From CAXMQZ01 sp963707075 (GTDB taxonomy: Bacteria > Acidobacteriota > Thermoanaerobaculia > Multivoradales > JAHEKO01): a stretch of DNA of 64,000 nucleotides. Positions 51,106 to 59,306 of the stretch are shown here, piece after piece (within the stretch, counting starts at the first letter, position 1; the number at the start of each line of letters is the position of its first letter). The stretch is taken from the NCBI GenBank assembly GCA_963707075.1, contig CAVPOX010000015.1:434001-498000 (forward strand), in the 5' to 3' direction. Under the pieces are notes generated by a model that saw nothing but the letters and a program-made list of their open reading frames with translations, did no database searches and had not been told where the DNA came from. The position numbers were made by a program, and so were the translations under genes.

Positions 51106-52521
51106 GTGTTAGGCAAAACGACACGAAGCAAACGGGTTATCACTGCCTTGGGCTTGTTGTTGATCGGCTTCGCCGTCCAATCCGGGGGGACATCGATCGA
51201 TGTCAACACCACCAACGACGTCATCAATCCCAATGACAATCTCTGCAGCTTGCGGGAGGCGGTGATCGCTGCCAACACCGACTCGCCATCGGGTGGGGGC
51301 CCCAACGAGTGTCCTGCCGGAACCATTGTGGATACCATCAATCTGCAGGCCGCCAGATATGACCTCACCATCGTCGGAACTGGCGAGGATGCCGCCGCCA
51401 CGGGAGATCTGGACATCCTGGCGCGGATCAACTTCTATGGAGCGGGTCAGGAAGCGACCTTGATCTACGGCAATGATCTGGACCGGATCTTCGACGTCCA
51501 TGATTCCGTCAATGGCCTCGTGCTGGTCAGAGATCTGGAGATCTCGCATGGCGATACGAATGGCAATGGCGGAGCCGTTCAGAACAAGGGCGAATTGACC
51601 ATGCGCCGGGTGACGATCTTCAAGCACGGTGCCAATTTGGGCGGTGCTATCTGGAGCAATGGAAGCCTCGTCCTGGAAGACTGCGTGATCGACGGAAATC
51701 TCTCGGATGACGACGGTGCGGGCCTCTACCTGACCAGTGGGAGCAATACCACGATGACGCGCTGCACGGTCTCCGACAACGAAGCTGGCGGTACCGGAGG
51801 CGGTATCTTCAGCAGGGGCACACTGTCGTTGATCCAGTCGGTCGTGGAATTGAACGAGGGAGCCTGGGGAGGGGGTATCCACTCCGAGAGCGGCAACCTC
51901 ACCCTCACCCAGTCGACGATTGGCAAGAACAAGGCCAGACGATGGGGTGGCGGCCTCGCCAACGAGAACAACGCGACCATCACCAATTCGGCCATCAGCG
52001 GCAACAATGCAACAGAATACGGTGGCAACATCGCCAACATGACCGGTGGTGACATCGACATCTTGAACTCGACCTTTGCCGATGGCGTCGCTCCGACGGG
52101 TAACGCCATTCACAACGCCGGCTCGATCGCGTCCACGAACTCGATTGTCAAAGGCGTCTGCGCCCAGACCGATCTGCTCTCGCAGGGCGGCAACCTCGAA
52201 AGCCCCGGCAACGGCTGCGGATTCAATCAGGCTTCCGACAAGAGAAACGTCTCCATCGCCGCGTTGTACCTGTTTCCGTTGAGCAACTACGGCGGTCCCA
52301 CTCCGGTCAATGTCGCTGGCCTGGGGAGTGTCGCCATTGACGGCGCGCTGAACGGACCGTGCACCGCCAACGACCAGCGCGGCGCTCCTCGACCGCGCGA
52401 TGGCGATGACAACGGCAGCGCCATTTGTGATGTCGGGTCCTACGAGGCGCCGCCGATCATTTTCACCGACGGCTTCGAGTCCGGCAATACTTCGAAATGG
52501 AGCTCCACTGTCAGACCGTAG
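51106..52521 (+). CDS. Secreted CSLREA/beta-helix protein with DGFESG tail
   Basis: 471 residues from GTG 51106, chosen because GGAGGAGG lies five bases before it and a signal peptide follows (ITALGLLLIGFAVQSGG). Near residue 45 is the CSLREAVIAAN motif that marks CSLREA-domain surface proteins. It is followed by right-handed beta-helix rungs (GGAVQNKGELTMRRVTI, GGAIWSNGSLVLEDCVI, GGGIFSRGTLSLIQS, GGGLANENNATITNS). A choice-of-anchor-like region (LSNYGGPTPVN, DQRGAPRP) comes next. The last 19 residues are FTDGFESGNTSKWS plus a few more, a tail shared with two other proteins in the window. A perfect palindrome 24 bases past the stop looks like a terminator. Confidence 0.8.
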   Translation: MLGKTTRSKRVITALGLLLIGFAVQSGGTSIDVNTTNDVINPNDNLCSLREAVIAANTDSPSGGGPNECPAGTIVDTINLQAARYDLTIVGTGEDAAATGDLDILARINFYGAGQEATLIYGNDLDRIFDVHDSVNGLVLVRDLEISHGDTNGNGGAVQNKGELTMRRVTIFKHGANLGGAIWSNGSLVLEDCVIDGNLSDDDGAGLYLTSGSNTTMTRCTVSDNEAGGTGGGIFSRGTLSLIQSVVELNEGAWGGGIHSESGNLTLTQSTIGKNKARRWGGGLANENNATITNSAISGNNATEYGGNIANMTGGDIDILNSTFADGVAPTGNAIHNAGSIASTNSIVKGVCAQTDLLSQGGNLESPGNGCGFNQASDKRNVSIAALYLFPLSNYGGPTPVNVAGLGSVAIDGALNGPCTANDQRGAPRPRDGDDNGSAICDVGSYEAPPIIFTDGFESGNTSKWSSTVRP

Positions 52522-52544
52522 GCGCACGCATTGATCGATGACAC

Positions 52545-52578
52545 GGAAGCCGGGCTCGAGCCCGGCTTCCTCATACTT
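52545..52578 (+). terminator. Palindromic terminator-like hairpin
   Basis: Bases 52545-52570 form a perfect 26-base palindrome (stem GGAAGCCGGGCT and its complement), followed by TCATACTT. It lies just after the CSLREA protein gene and 42 bases before the PilZ start. The T-tract is weak, so efficiency is uncertain, but the stem is very stable. Confidence 0.6.
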
Positions 52579-52619
52579 GGTCCGCTGACGATGCCATTAC
52601 GCTACAATTTCACACCTGT

Positions 52620-52955
52620 ATGGCTGATTCTGCGGACACCTCGACGACGGGCTGGATCGATGGCGACTCCGACTTGCGGCGCTACCCGAGAGCCAGAGTG
52701 GAGGGGGCTGTGACGAGCAACCCAGTCCCAGGTGAGGTGATCGATACCAGCGAAGGCGGGTTGGGAGTGCGTTCTCACATACCGCTGCACGTGGGTGAGC
52801 GGAATTCGTTCTATCTGAAGAAGGGCAGCACGCGCGTCAAGTTTCGCGGCGAGGTCCGTTGGTGCCACTTTCAGGACGCCACGAAGCTCGACAGCGGTGA
52901 TGTTGTTCCAGTCTATCGATCTGGTATTGCGTTGCTTTGGCCAGGCGATGACTGA
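52620..52955 (+). CDS. PilZ-domain protein
   Basis: 111 residues, probably a c-di-GMP receptor. The binding signature is present: RRYPRAR (RxxxR type, residues 20-26) and DTSEGGLGV (the D/NxSxxG motif, residues 42-50). The rest is the PilZ barrel (LYLKKGSTRV-like FYLKKGSTRVKFRGEVRWC). There is no output domain, so it probably acts by binding a partner. A second PilZ-like gene lies 1.1 kb downstream on the other strand, with two DRR-repeat genes between and after. Confidence 0.85.
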   Translation: MADSADTSTTGWIDGDSDLRRYPRARVEGAVTSNPVPGEVIDTSEGGLGVRSHIPLHVGERNSFYLKKGSTRVKFRGEVRWCHFQDATKLDSGDVVPVYRSGIALLWPGDD

Positions 52956-53014
52956 GGACTTCGAGGTTGTGACCAGTTTTCGATGCTGAGCGCAATCCTC
53001 GTTGGAGGGAAACC

Positions 53015-53749
53015 ATGCGATTGGTCACAGCCGTTCTGCTGAGTGGGTGTCTACTGTCGACTGCTTCCGCTGCCGCGGCGGTTGCCGTTCGGAGTGGTGA
53101 GGGGCAACAACCGAGAGCTGCGGCACAGCAACGCCTGCTGGGAGGCGATATGGAGCGGCGTTCTCACCTGACAGCCTCAGGGGAAGCATCGAGCGAACGC
53201 GAACTGCAAGGCGGCGTTCTGGTGACTCCCCTGCCCAACGGCAACTTCGAAAGCGGAGCCGCCATCTGGGCTGAAGTCTCGCTGAACGGCTGGAATCTCA
53301 TCCTCAACTACACCGAGTTCCCCCAGGGTGTCCTGCCTCACGCTGGCAACTGGGCGACCTGGCTGGGTGGTGATCTGGACGAGATCGCCTACATCGAGCA
53401 GCGAGTGACTGTCCCGGTGGGCACCCCGGTCTTGAAGTACTGGCACTGGATCGACTCCGAGGACGACTGTGGCTATGACTTTGCCGGGGTAATCGTCAAC
53501 ACCGCGACGGTGATCGATTCCTATGATCTTTGCTGGGAGAGAGACACGGCCGGCTGGGTTTTGCATACTGTCGACATGGCGGCCTATGCCGGAGAGACTG
53601 TCAGCCTCCAGATACGCGTGGAAACGGATGATCAACTGATCAGCAACCTCTTCGTCGACGACGTGACCTTCGAGAGTGATGCGAGCGCGATATTCGGAGA
53701 TGGATTCGAATCGGGCGACACGTCCGACTGGTCTTCCTCACAGAACTAG
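53015..53749 (+). CDS. Secreted protein with DGFESG tail, unknown function
   Basis: 244 residues with a signal peptide (residues 1-20, LVTAVLLSGCLLSTASAAAA). GGAGGGAAACC precedes the ATG. The central part (70-220) is a beta-sandwich-like domain: NGNFESGAAIWAEVS, HAGNWATWLGGDLDEIAYIEQ, VLKYWHWIDSEDDCGYDF, VSLQIRVETDD, NLFVDDVTF. This resembles carbohydrate-binding-like or choice-of-anchor domains of surface proteins. The last 18 residues, FGDGFESGDTSDWSSSQN, match the tails of the proteins at 51106 and 56292. The role is unknown. Confidence 0.75.
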   Translation: MRLVTAVLLSGCLLSTASAAAAVAVRSGEGQQPRAAAQQRLLGGDMERRSHLTASGEASSERELQGGVLVTPLPNGNFESGAAIWAEVSLNGWNLILNYTEFPQGVLPHAGNWATWLGGDLDEIAYIEQRVTVPVGTPVLKYWHWIDSEDDCGYDFAGVIVNTATVIDSYDLCWERDTAGWVLHTVDMAAYAGETVSLQIRVETDDQLISNLFVDDVTFESDASAIFGDGFESGDTSDWSSSQN

Positions 53750-53838
53750 CTATGAGGCAGGGGCATCTTCAGTCCTCTATAATCAGGAAGGACGGGAAAA
53801 CTGTCGATCGGCCAGGGGCCACTGCAATCTGAGCTGCT

Positions 53839-54024
53839 GTGATCGAAATCCGGAAGACCCTACGCTTTTTCTCTGCGGCGAAGACAGAGCGTCGTCTGCT
53901 GGATGACCGTCGGTGGTGCCAGGACCGGCGGGTCGAGGACCTGCCTATCGAGCCGGGGCGTCTGGCGGTTCGCCGCGAGCAGGATCGACGCAGTGGAGCC
54001 GATCGGCGCCGAGCAGGCGACTAG
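53839..54024 (+). CDS. Small basic DRR-repeat protein
   Basis: 61 residues from GTG 53839 with only a weak ribosome site. The sequence is dominated by DRR/ERR units: TERRLLDDRRWCQDRRVED and later RREQDRRSGADRRRAGD. Repeats of the type RRSGxDRR are often seen next to PilZ and GGDEF domains, and this gene lies between two PilZ-like genes. It has no membrane segment or signal. Its TAG overlaps the convergent PilZ-like gene's TAG in the palindrome CTAG (54021-54024). Coding status rests on the motif and on the similar gene at 54514. Confidence 0.5.
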   Translation: MIEIRKTLRFFSAAKTERRLLDDRRWCQDRRVEDLPIEPGRLAVRREQDRRSGADRRRAGD

Positions 54025-54311
54025 CTCGCCGCCACCTGCGACTTCAGAAAGCGTTGCACCGCCGGGTCCATCTCTCGCGCCTCGAGATAGAACTGATGTG
54101 CAAAGGCCGAGGTGCGCGAAGGAATCTCGACGGAAGGTCGGGCGATGCACCACCGTACACGCCCTTGTAGGCGGCGGGCTCGAAAGTCGCGTTTCATCAA
54201 CAGCGAACATTTCTGACCCGGTTCCAACGGAGCCTCGGAGATCACCTCGATCCCGTCGCGCGTGACTTCGACAACCTCGCCTCTGACCGGGCTGACCACT
54301 CGAATGTTCAT
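54021..54311 (-). CDS. PilZ-like small protein
   Basis: 96 residues from ATG 54311. The barrel pattern VVSPVRGEVVEVTRDGIEVI, then PLEPGQKCSLLMKRDFRARRLQGRVRWC, is that of PilZ domains and resembles the neighbour at 52620 (both end the strand with RGxVRWC). The canonical DxSxxG motif is replaced by EVTRDGIEV, and no RxxxR is seen at the N-terminus. Cyclic di-GMP binding is therefore doubtful. The C-terminal helix is DPAVQRFLKSQVAAS. Confidence 0.7.
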   Translation of the reverse strand: MNIRVVSPVRGEVVEVTRDGIEVISEAPLEPGQKCSLLMKRDFRARRLQGRVRWCIARPSVEIPSRTSAFAHQFYLEAREMDPAVQRFLKSQVAAS

Positions 54312-54513
54312 CGTCCTAGATGTAACACAAGCAATTCCATACAGAATCCGGTTCATAGAGATATGTCTCGAGATGGATTCTTCGCTGGATGACGGATTCC
54401 ATAGCGAATCGCCGGCGAAGGCCCTATACAGGGGATGCGGCACCCATGTCGGGCTGTCCGGTTGTGCACCTCACCGCGACGGTCCGCCGACCCGATCTGG
54501 AAGGAGACTTCGG

Positions 54514-54711
54514 ATGCCTGGATCCTCGGACGGAGGCAATCGCACGGAACGACGCAGTGGCAAGGACCGGCGCAGCGGTCAGGACCGGCGCAAAGGCGAC
54601 CGGCGCAAGGTCGACATTCCGGTCTCGCACGACCGCCGCAAGGGCAAGGACAGACGGCGTGGCAAGGAACGTCGTGCCGCGCAGGATCGGCGCAAGTGTC
54701 CGCTCTCCTGA
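54514..54711 (+). CDS. Small basic DRR-repeat protein
   Basis: 65 residues from ATG 54514 with a good AAGGAG site seven bases upstream. Almost the whole chain is a repeat of [R/K]-x-G-x-[D/E]-R-R units: ERRSGKDRRSGQDRRKGDR, then HDRRKGKDRRRGKERRAAQD. The peptide is highly basic with alternating acidic residues and is likely disordered or RNA/anion binding. It is a sister to the gene at 53839. Its TGA abuts the convergent zinc-ribbon gene's stop within TGATCA. Confidence 0.6.
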   Translation: MPGSSDGGNRTERRSGKDRRSGQDRRKGDRRKVDIPVSHDRRKGKDRRRGKERRAAQDRRKCPLS

Positions 54712-54900
54712 TCAGACCATGCGACTCTGTCCAAACCCCAGCACCTTGAGGCAGTGAGGACAGAAGAAGACGTTGTTGCGTCCGACGATCAGCCCAGCTC
54801 CTCTCGACTTCCGATAGACCTCTGTCAGCTCCTTGCTGCAATGTGGACAGAGGGGGGCGATGTCTTCTCTCTCGACTACTGAAAACGGTTTCTTGGTCAT
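54712..54900 (-). CDS. Small zinc-ribbon protein
   Basis: 62 residues. Two CPHC knuckles (residues 18-21 and 47-50) 25 residues apart form a single zinc ribbon, with VGRNNVFFCPHCLKVLGFG around the second. There is no other domain. Such proteins often assist nucleic-acid or protein contacts, but nothing here names a target. The start is ATG 54900, with GGAGGTCAGG just upstream on the minus strand. It is convergent with the DRR-repeat gene. Confidence 0.72.
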   Translation of the reverse strand: MTKKPFSVVEREDIAPLCPHCSKELTEVYRKSRGAGLIVGRNNVFFCPHCLKVLGFGQSRMV

Positions 54901-55058
54901 CCTGACCTCCTGGATTCAAGGTCCTGCGACTGTGGTGCCATCTCACCCTACGCCACTGCCGGTCGTTTGTTCGCCTGGGTTCGCCGAGTTCGGAGCACGG
55001 GTTGGTAAGCTCGATCTCCGGTCCTGACTGAAGACTTGCTGACAAAGGAGATTCCGCC

Positions 55059-56144
55059 ATGCCCCTCTCTCGAAGGCGTTTCCTCGAGCTCACCGCAGCC
55101 GCCTCCGTGGCTTCCGCCCTGCCCCAGCATGCCGACGCCCGGCAAATCGATCCGACCGGCACCGGGATATCTGGTGCGGGAGGCGGACCCCTGATCGTGG
55201 CATCGCGCAACGGTCTGAGAGGTGTCAGGTTGGCTTACAGGTTGATGGACGAAGAGGGCGTGGACCCACTCGACGCTGCCATTGAAGCGGCGAAGATTCA
55301 GGAGCTCGATCCGGAGGATTCCTCCGTCGGACTGGGCGGGCTGCCCAACGAGGACGGCGTCGTTCAACTGGATGCGTCCTGCATGCATGGGCCTACGAAG
55401 CGTGCGGGCGCCGTCGCGGCTCTCGAGGGAATCGCCACCCCATCCCTGGTCGCCAAGGCGGTAATGGAACATACCGACCATGTGCTGCTGGTCGGTGAAG
55501 GTGCAAGGCGGTTCGCCCTGGATCTGGGGTTCAAGGAGCAGAACCTCCTGACGGATGCGAGTCGGCAGGCATGGCTTCGCTGGAAGGCCGGCCGGAGCTC
55601 CACCGACAACTGGCTCGATCCTGAGGACGAGGCTCAGGGCGATGGCACGCACGGAACCATCAATGTCTGTGCCCTGGATGCCAAGGGAGACCTGGGAAGC
55701 GTCACCACGACTAGTGGTCTCTCCTGGAAGATTCCGGGAAGAGCCGGAGACAGTCCGATCATCGGCGCTGGGCAGTACTGCGACAACCGCGTCGGCGCCG
55801 CTGGCTCCACGGGACGAGGAGAAGCCAACCTCAAGGTTTGCGGAGCCTTTCTGGTGGTCGAAGCGATGCGACAGGGTCTGGCACCCACACAGGCTTGCCT
55901 GCAGGCTCTGCAGCGCGCGGTGGAGATGACCGAGGATCGACTGCTCGATGGACAGGGTCGGCCACGCTTCGGATTGTCCTTCTACGCAGTCTCCAAGGCT
56001 GGAGAGTTTGGCAGTGCGACGATGTACGAGCCTACTGCCGAGCAGAAGGAGCGGGGCAGCGGCGCTTTCGCCGTTGCGGATGCAAACGGGGCCCGCCTCG
56101 AAACCATGTCATTCCTCTACTCCACCGCCGAAAGGCCGCGGTAG
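55059..56144 (+). CDS. Exported N4-(beta-N-acetylglucosaminyl)-L-asparaginase family hydrolase
   Basis: A 361-residue Ntn-type hydrolase that cleaves glycosylated or isoaspartyl-like asparagine bonds after self-cleavage. The twin-arginine signal SRRRFLELTAAASVASAL marks export by Tat. The alpha part includes GVDPLDAAIEAAKIQELDPEDSSVG in two runs. The autoproteolysis site is DGTHGTINVCALDAKGD, where the Thr of GTIN becomes the new N-terminal nucleophile. LGSVTTTSGLSWKIPGRAGD and STGRGE are also conserved. AAAGGAG precedes the ATG. It is a single gene. Confidence 0.92.
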   Translation: MPLSRRRFLELTAAASVASALPQHADARQIDPTGTGISGAGGGPLIVASRNGLRGVRLAYRLMDEEGVDPLDAAIEAAKIQELDPEDSSVGLGGLPNEDGVVQLDASCMHGPTKRAGAVAALEGIATPSLVAKAVMEHTDHVLLVGEGARRFALDLGFKEQNLLTDASRQAWLRWKAGRSSTDNWLDPEDEAQGDGTHGTINVCALDAKGDLGSVTTTSGLSWKIPGRAGDSPIIGAGQYCDNRVGAAGSTGRGEANLKVCGAFLVVEAMRQGLAPTQACLQALQRAVEMTEDRLLDGQGRPRFGLSFYAVSKAGEFGSATMYEPTAEQKERGSGAFAVADANGARLETMSFLYSTAERPR

Positions 56145-56291
56145 TCGATTCTCCTCGTCGGGTAGTGAGGTGCCACTCGACCTGGACACTTGCCCTCGGC
56201 AGGAGTAGCGTGATTTGTAGGCACGCGAGGCTACGCCAACTCAGAGGTAGGTGGCAGTGTGCGCCGGCAGGCGAAAGGCGGCTCGAGTCCG

Positions 56292-58076
56292 ATGAGCAGG
56301 TTTTCAATCGCCCTCTTCGTCCTCTTCGTGGTTCTGGCTCTTGCAGTACAAGCCGGGCTGCCAGGAAACTCATCGCCTCGCCTTGCCGTGACCTCGACTT
56401 CAGCGAAGCTCCTGCCGGAGGACGGTAGTGCCGGCGACCATTTCGGCGAGAGCGTGGCGATTTCCGGGAGGATCGCCGTCATTGGGGCCCCACGCGATGA
56501 CGAGGGGCAGGACATCAATCGCGGCTCAGCCTACGTCTATACCTTCGACCGAGACGAATGGAGTGAGGAGGCAAAGGTCCTCGCCGAGGACGGCATGCCG
56601 GCGGATAGCTTTGGCACGTCTGTGGCCATCTCTGGCGAAAGCTTCGTTGCCGGCTCGCCCTTCGGCAACGATGGATTCGATCAAACGGGCTCCGCCTATG
56701 TCTTTGTCCCCGGGAGAAGGGGCTGGGAAGAGCAAGGTGAACTGTTGCCCGGTGATGGCGATGAGTTCGAGCAGTTTGGCCACGCCGTCTCTATTGATGG
56801 CGATACGGTTGTTGTCGGATCCTATCTTGCCGATGGCGTTGCATCACTCAGCGGCGCGGCGTACGTTTTCGAACGCAGCCGAGAGCGATGGTCTGAGACC
56901 CAGAAACTGCTTGCGAGCGAAGGTGACATCAGCGACCGGTTCGGATTCGCTGCGTCCGTGATGGCAGACACCGCTCTGGTAGGTGCGCCCTTCGCCATCG
57001 AGGACCGTGCGCGTACCGGCGCGGCCTTCGTCTTCGTCAGGGATCGTCGGGGACGCTGGTCGGAGCAAGACAGGCTCGTGGCGAGTGATGGACGGGATGG
57101 AGATCAGTTTGGGACGGCGCTGGCGACGACGACGGAAATCTGCGTGATCGGCTCGCCCGGTGCTGAGGGCACTGTGGCTTCGAGCGGCGCCGCCTATGTT
57201 TTCGTGAGGGAAGGCGATGACTGGCAACAAGTCTCCAGGTTGTACCCCGCGGACGGTCTCCCGGGAGATGGTTTCGGCAGCAGCGTCTCGATCTCGGGGG
57301 ACTACATTGTCAGTGGTGCCCCTGGGTACGACGGCGAGGCATCCAACAGCGGCGCGGCCTATCTCTTCGTTCGCACGAACGGCGCCTGGATCGAGAGAGA
57401 AAAACTCCTCCCCGCTCGAGACTCCGCAGATGCCTTGTTCGGGACATCTGTCGCCGTCTCGGACGACAATGTTCTCGTGGGCGCTCCTGGGGAGGTGGAC
57501 AATGGCCCCGATAGCGGAGCTGCCTATGTCTTCCGCATGGATTACCTCTTCACGCTCTCAGTCACGCGAGAGGGAACCGGATCGGGCCTGGTGTTCAGTG
57601 AGCCTCCTGGTATCGATTGCGGTGTCGATTGCAGCGAAAGTTTCACCATCGACACCCAGGTCACATTGACTGCCGAGCCGGACGCTGATTCCGCCTTTGT
57701 GGGTTGGAGCGGTGAGGATGACTGCGCCGACGGATTCGTGACGATGCTTGGCGATCTCACTTGCGCGGCCAGATTCGACCTGCGATCGCACCTGCTGACG
57801 GTCGTTACGACGGGTCCAGGCTCCGGACGGGTCACCAGCGATCCAGCCGGAATCGATTGTGGACAGGACTGTGCCGAGATCTATCCTGCAGGTACAGAGG
57901 TATCTCTGACTGCTCACCCGGACCCGGATACGGCCTTTGGAGGGTGGCTCGGAGACCCCGACTGTGCCGACGGCCTGGTGACGATGGCAGCCGACCGGAC
58001 CTGCGAAGCGCAATTCCTCTCGACCTTTGTCTTTGGCGACGGCTTTGAATCCGGGGACACTTCACTTTGGGAGTGA
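56292..58076 (+). CDS. Secreted FG-GAP propeller with DGFESG tail
   Basis: 594 residues from ATG 56292; a GTG at 56259 is an alternative. The signal peptide (RFSIALFVLFVVLALAVQAG) is followed by seven FG-GAP-like blades (about 40-410), each with a motif such as GDHFGESVAISGRIAVIGAP or SGAAYVFVREGDDW. These form an integrin-alpha-like propeller. Two copies of a Cys-containing bacterial repeat domain follow (about 415-490 and 492-570), each with PPGIDCGVDCSE or PAGIDCGQDCAE and GWSG/GWLG. The protein ends FGDGFESGDTSLWE. The last 15 bases overlap the convergent gene at 58062. Confidence 0.85.
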   Translation: MSRFSIALFVLFVVLALAVQAGLPGNSSPRLAVTSTSAKLLPEDGSAGDHFGESVAISGRIAVIGAPRDDEGQDINRGSAYVYTFDRDEWSEEAKVLAEDGMPADSFGTSVAISGESFVAGSPFGNDGFDQTGSAYVFVPGRRGWEEQGELLPGDGDEFEQFGHAVSIDGDTVVVGSYLADGVASLSGAAYVFERSRERWSETQKLLASEGDISDRFGFAASVMADTALVGAPFAIEDRARTGAAFVFVRDRRGRWSEQDRLVASDGRDGDQFGTALATTTEICVIGSPGAEGTVASSGAAYVFVREGDDWQQVSRLYPADGLPGDGFGSSVSISGDYIVSGAPGYDGEASNSGAAYLFVRTNGAWIEREKLLPARDSADALFGTSVAVSDDNVLVGAPGEVDNGPDSGAAYVFRMDYLFTLSVTREGTGSGLVFSEPPGIDCGVDCSESFTIDTQVTLTAEPDADSAFVGWSGEDDCADGFVTMLGDLTCAARFDLRSHLLTVVTTGPGSGRVTSDPAGIDCGQDCAEIYPAGTEVSLTAHPDPDTAFGGWLGDPDCADGLVTMAADRTCEAQFLSTFVFGDGFESGDTSLWE

Positions 58077-58307
58077 CTCGACCTCGAGCCCCTCGACTGC
58101 CACCCGACCGGATGGCAGGTGAAGCAGCCTTGCCGCTTCGACCCTCGCTCCTTCGACATTTTCCGGGTCCCAGGTGGAAAGGGCGAGTTTTCGCCGCTTG
58201 CCCTTGAGTCGGTAGCGCACATACCAGCCCGGATACTGGCACTCCCGGTCGAAGTGCAGCCGCGCCAGGGGTCTGTTGTCGGGAACCTTCACCTTGACGG
58301 CAGCCAT
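58062..58307 (-). CDS. Small protein with a single PGWYV-type domain
   Basis: 81 residues from ATG 58307, with GGAAGG just upstream; an earlier in-frame start lacks a site. The whole protein is one domain: RPLARLHFDREC, PGWYVRYRLKGKRRKLAL, STWDPENVEGARVEAARLL and VAVEGLEVESLP. It aligns with the C-terminal half of the protein at 50372-50884 (PGWYV, W, VE-AR-EAA-LL, V-V-G). It is basic in the middle strand and has no membrane segment. It converges on the FG-GAP gene with a 15-base overlap. The function is unknown. Confidence 0.65.
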   Translation of the reverse strand: MAAVKVKVPDNRPLARLHFDRECQYPGWYVRYRLKGKRRKLALSTWDPENVEGARVEAARLLHLPSGRVAVEGLEVESLPK

Positions 58308-58506
58308 GACCCTTCCATTCTCGGACGGTGACCCGATTCGGTCAAATAGATGAGATGCAATTGAATCGTTCGTCCCCACTGAACGCTAACCCACCAGGCA
58401 GCAGTGCGAACTTTGTTCCCCTTTTCAGGAAATCGGTATCAGCTCCAACTTACCCGACCGGGTAATATTGCGAGCAACCGGAGTGATCTCGATGGAGGTG
58501 GTCAAA

Positions 58507-59286
58507 ATGGTGGCGAAAAGGCAGCAGGACTCAACGATTCTGGGGATCGATATCGGGGGTAGCGGTATCAAGGGTGCCCCCGTCGACATCGAAAAGGGCG
58601 AGTTGGTCGCCGAGCGCATGCGAATCCCGACACCGCGGCCGGCTTCACCTGAGAAGGTCTCGAAGGTCGTTGCGGAGCTGGTGGCGCATTTTCAATGGAC
58701 GGGGCAAGTCGGGTGCACCTTTCCAGGGGTGGTCAAGGAAGGCGTGGTGCGAACGGCTGCGAACGTGCACAAGAGCTGGATCGACACGGACTGCCGTAGC
58801 CTTTTCGAGCAGCGCACAGAATGTGCGGTGACAGTCCTGAATGACGCTGATGCTGCGGGTATGGCGGAGATGGCGTTCGGGGCCGGCCGCGGACAACAAG
58901 GCCTGGTGATGATGGTGACTCTCGGCACCGGAATCGGCACTGCCCTTTTCATGGATGGTCAGCTGGTGCCGAATTCCGAGTTGGGGCACTTGATTGTCCG
59001 CGGCGAGGATGCCGAAGAACGAGCCTCGGACAGGGCCCGCTCGAAGAACTCCTGGAGCTGGAAGAAGTGGGCCAAGCGTCTCGACGAGTACCTGGATTAT
59101 GTCGAATCTCTATTGAACCCGGATCTGTTCATACTGGGGGGCGGTGTCAGCAAGAAGCACGAGCGTTTCCTGGGGTACCTCGACACTAGGGCGCCCATCG
59201 TGCCGGCAGAAATGCGCAACGAGGCCGGGATCGTAGGAGCTGCTCTCGCGGGACAGGTCTCCGAGTTACCCGTCACGGGAAGTTAA
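58507..59286 (+). CDS. ppgK: Polyphosphate glucokinase (ROK family)
   Basis: Phosphorylates glucose with polyphosphate and often ATP. 259 residues from ATG 58507, placed by a perfect GGAGGTGG site five bases upstream. The N-terminal phosphate loop is LGIDIGGSGIKGA, and the sugar site has LNDADAAGMAEMAFG and VTLGTGIGTALFMDG. The ELGHL motif typical of ROK enzymes is followed by ERASDRARSKNSWSWKKWAK, a PpgK-like segment. The C-terminal nucleotide-binding part reads LFILGGGVSKKHERF. It is a single gene. Confidence 0.92.
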   Translation: MVAKRQQDSTILGIDIGGSGIKGAPVDIEKGELVAERMRIPTPRPASPEKVSKVVAELVAHFQWTGQVGCTFPGVVKEGVVRTAANVHKSWIDTDCRSLFEQRTECAVTVLNDADAAGMAEMAFGAGRGQQGLVMMVTLGTGIGTALFMDGQLVPNSELGHLIVRGEDAEERASDRARSKNSWSWKKWAKRLDEYLDYVESLLNPDLFILGGGVSKKHERFLGYLDTRAPIVPAEMRNEAGIVGAALAGQVSELPVTGS

Positions 59287-59306
59287 CCATCGACTGCAAC
59301 GCCTTC

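Noticed and set aside
51109..52527. 472-codon open frame on the minus strand opposite the CSLREA gene
   Set aside because: The plus strand has a signal peptide, a CSLREA motif, beta-helix rungs and a strong ribosome site. The minus frame is a shadow of GC-rich coding sequence with low-complexity Val/Asp/Arg content.
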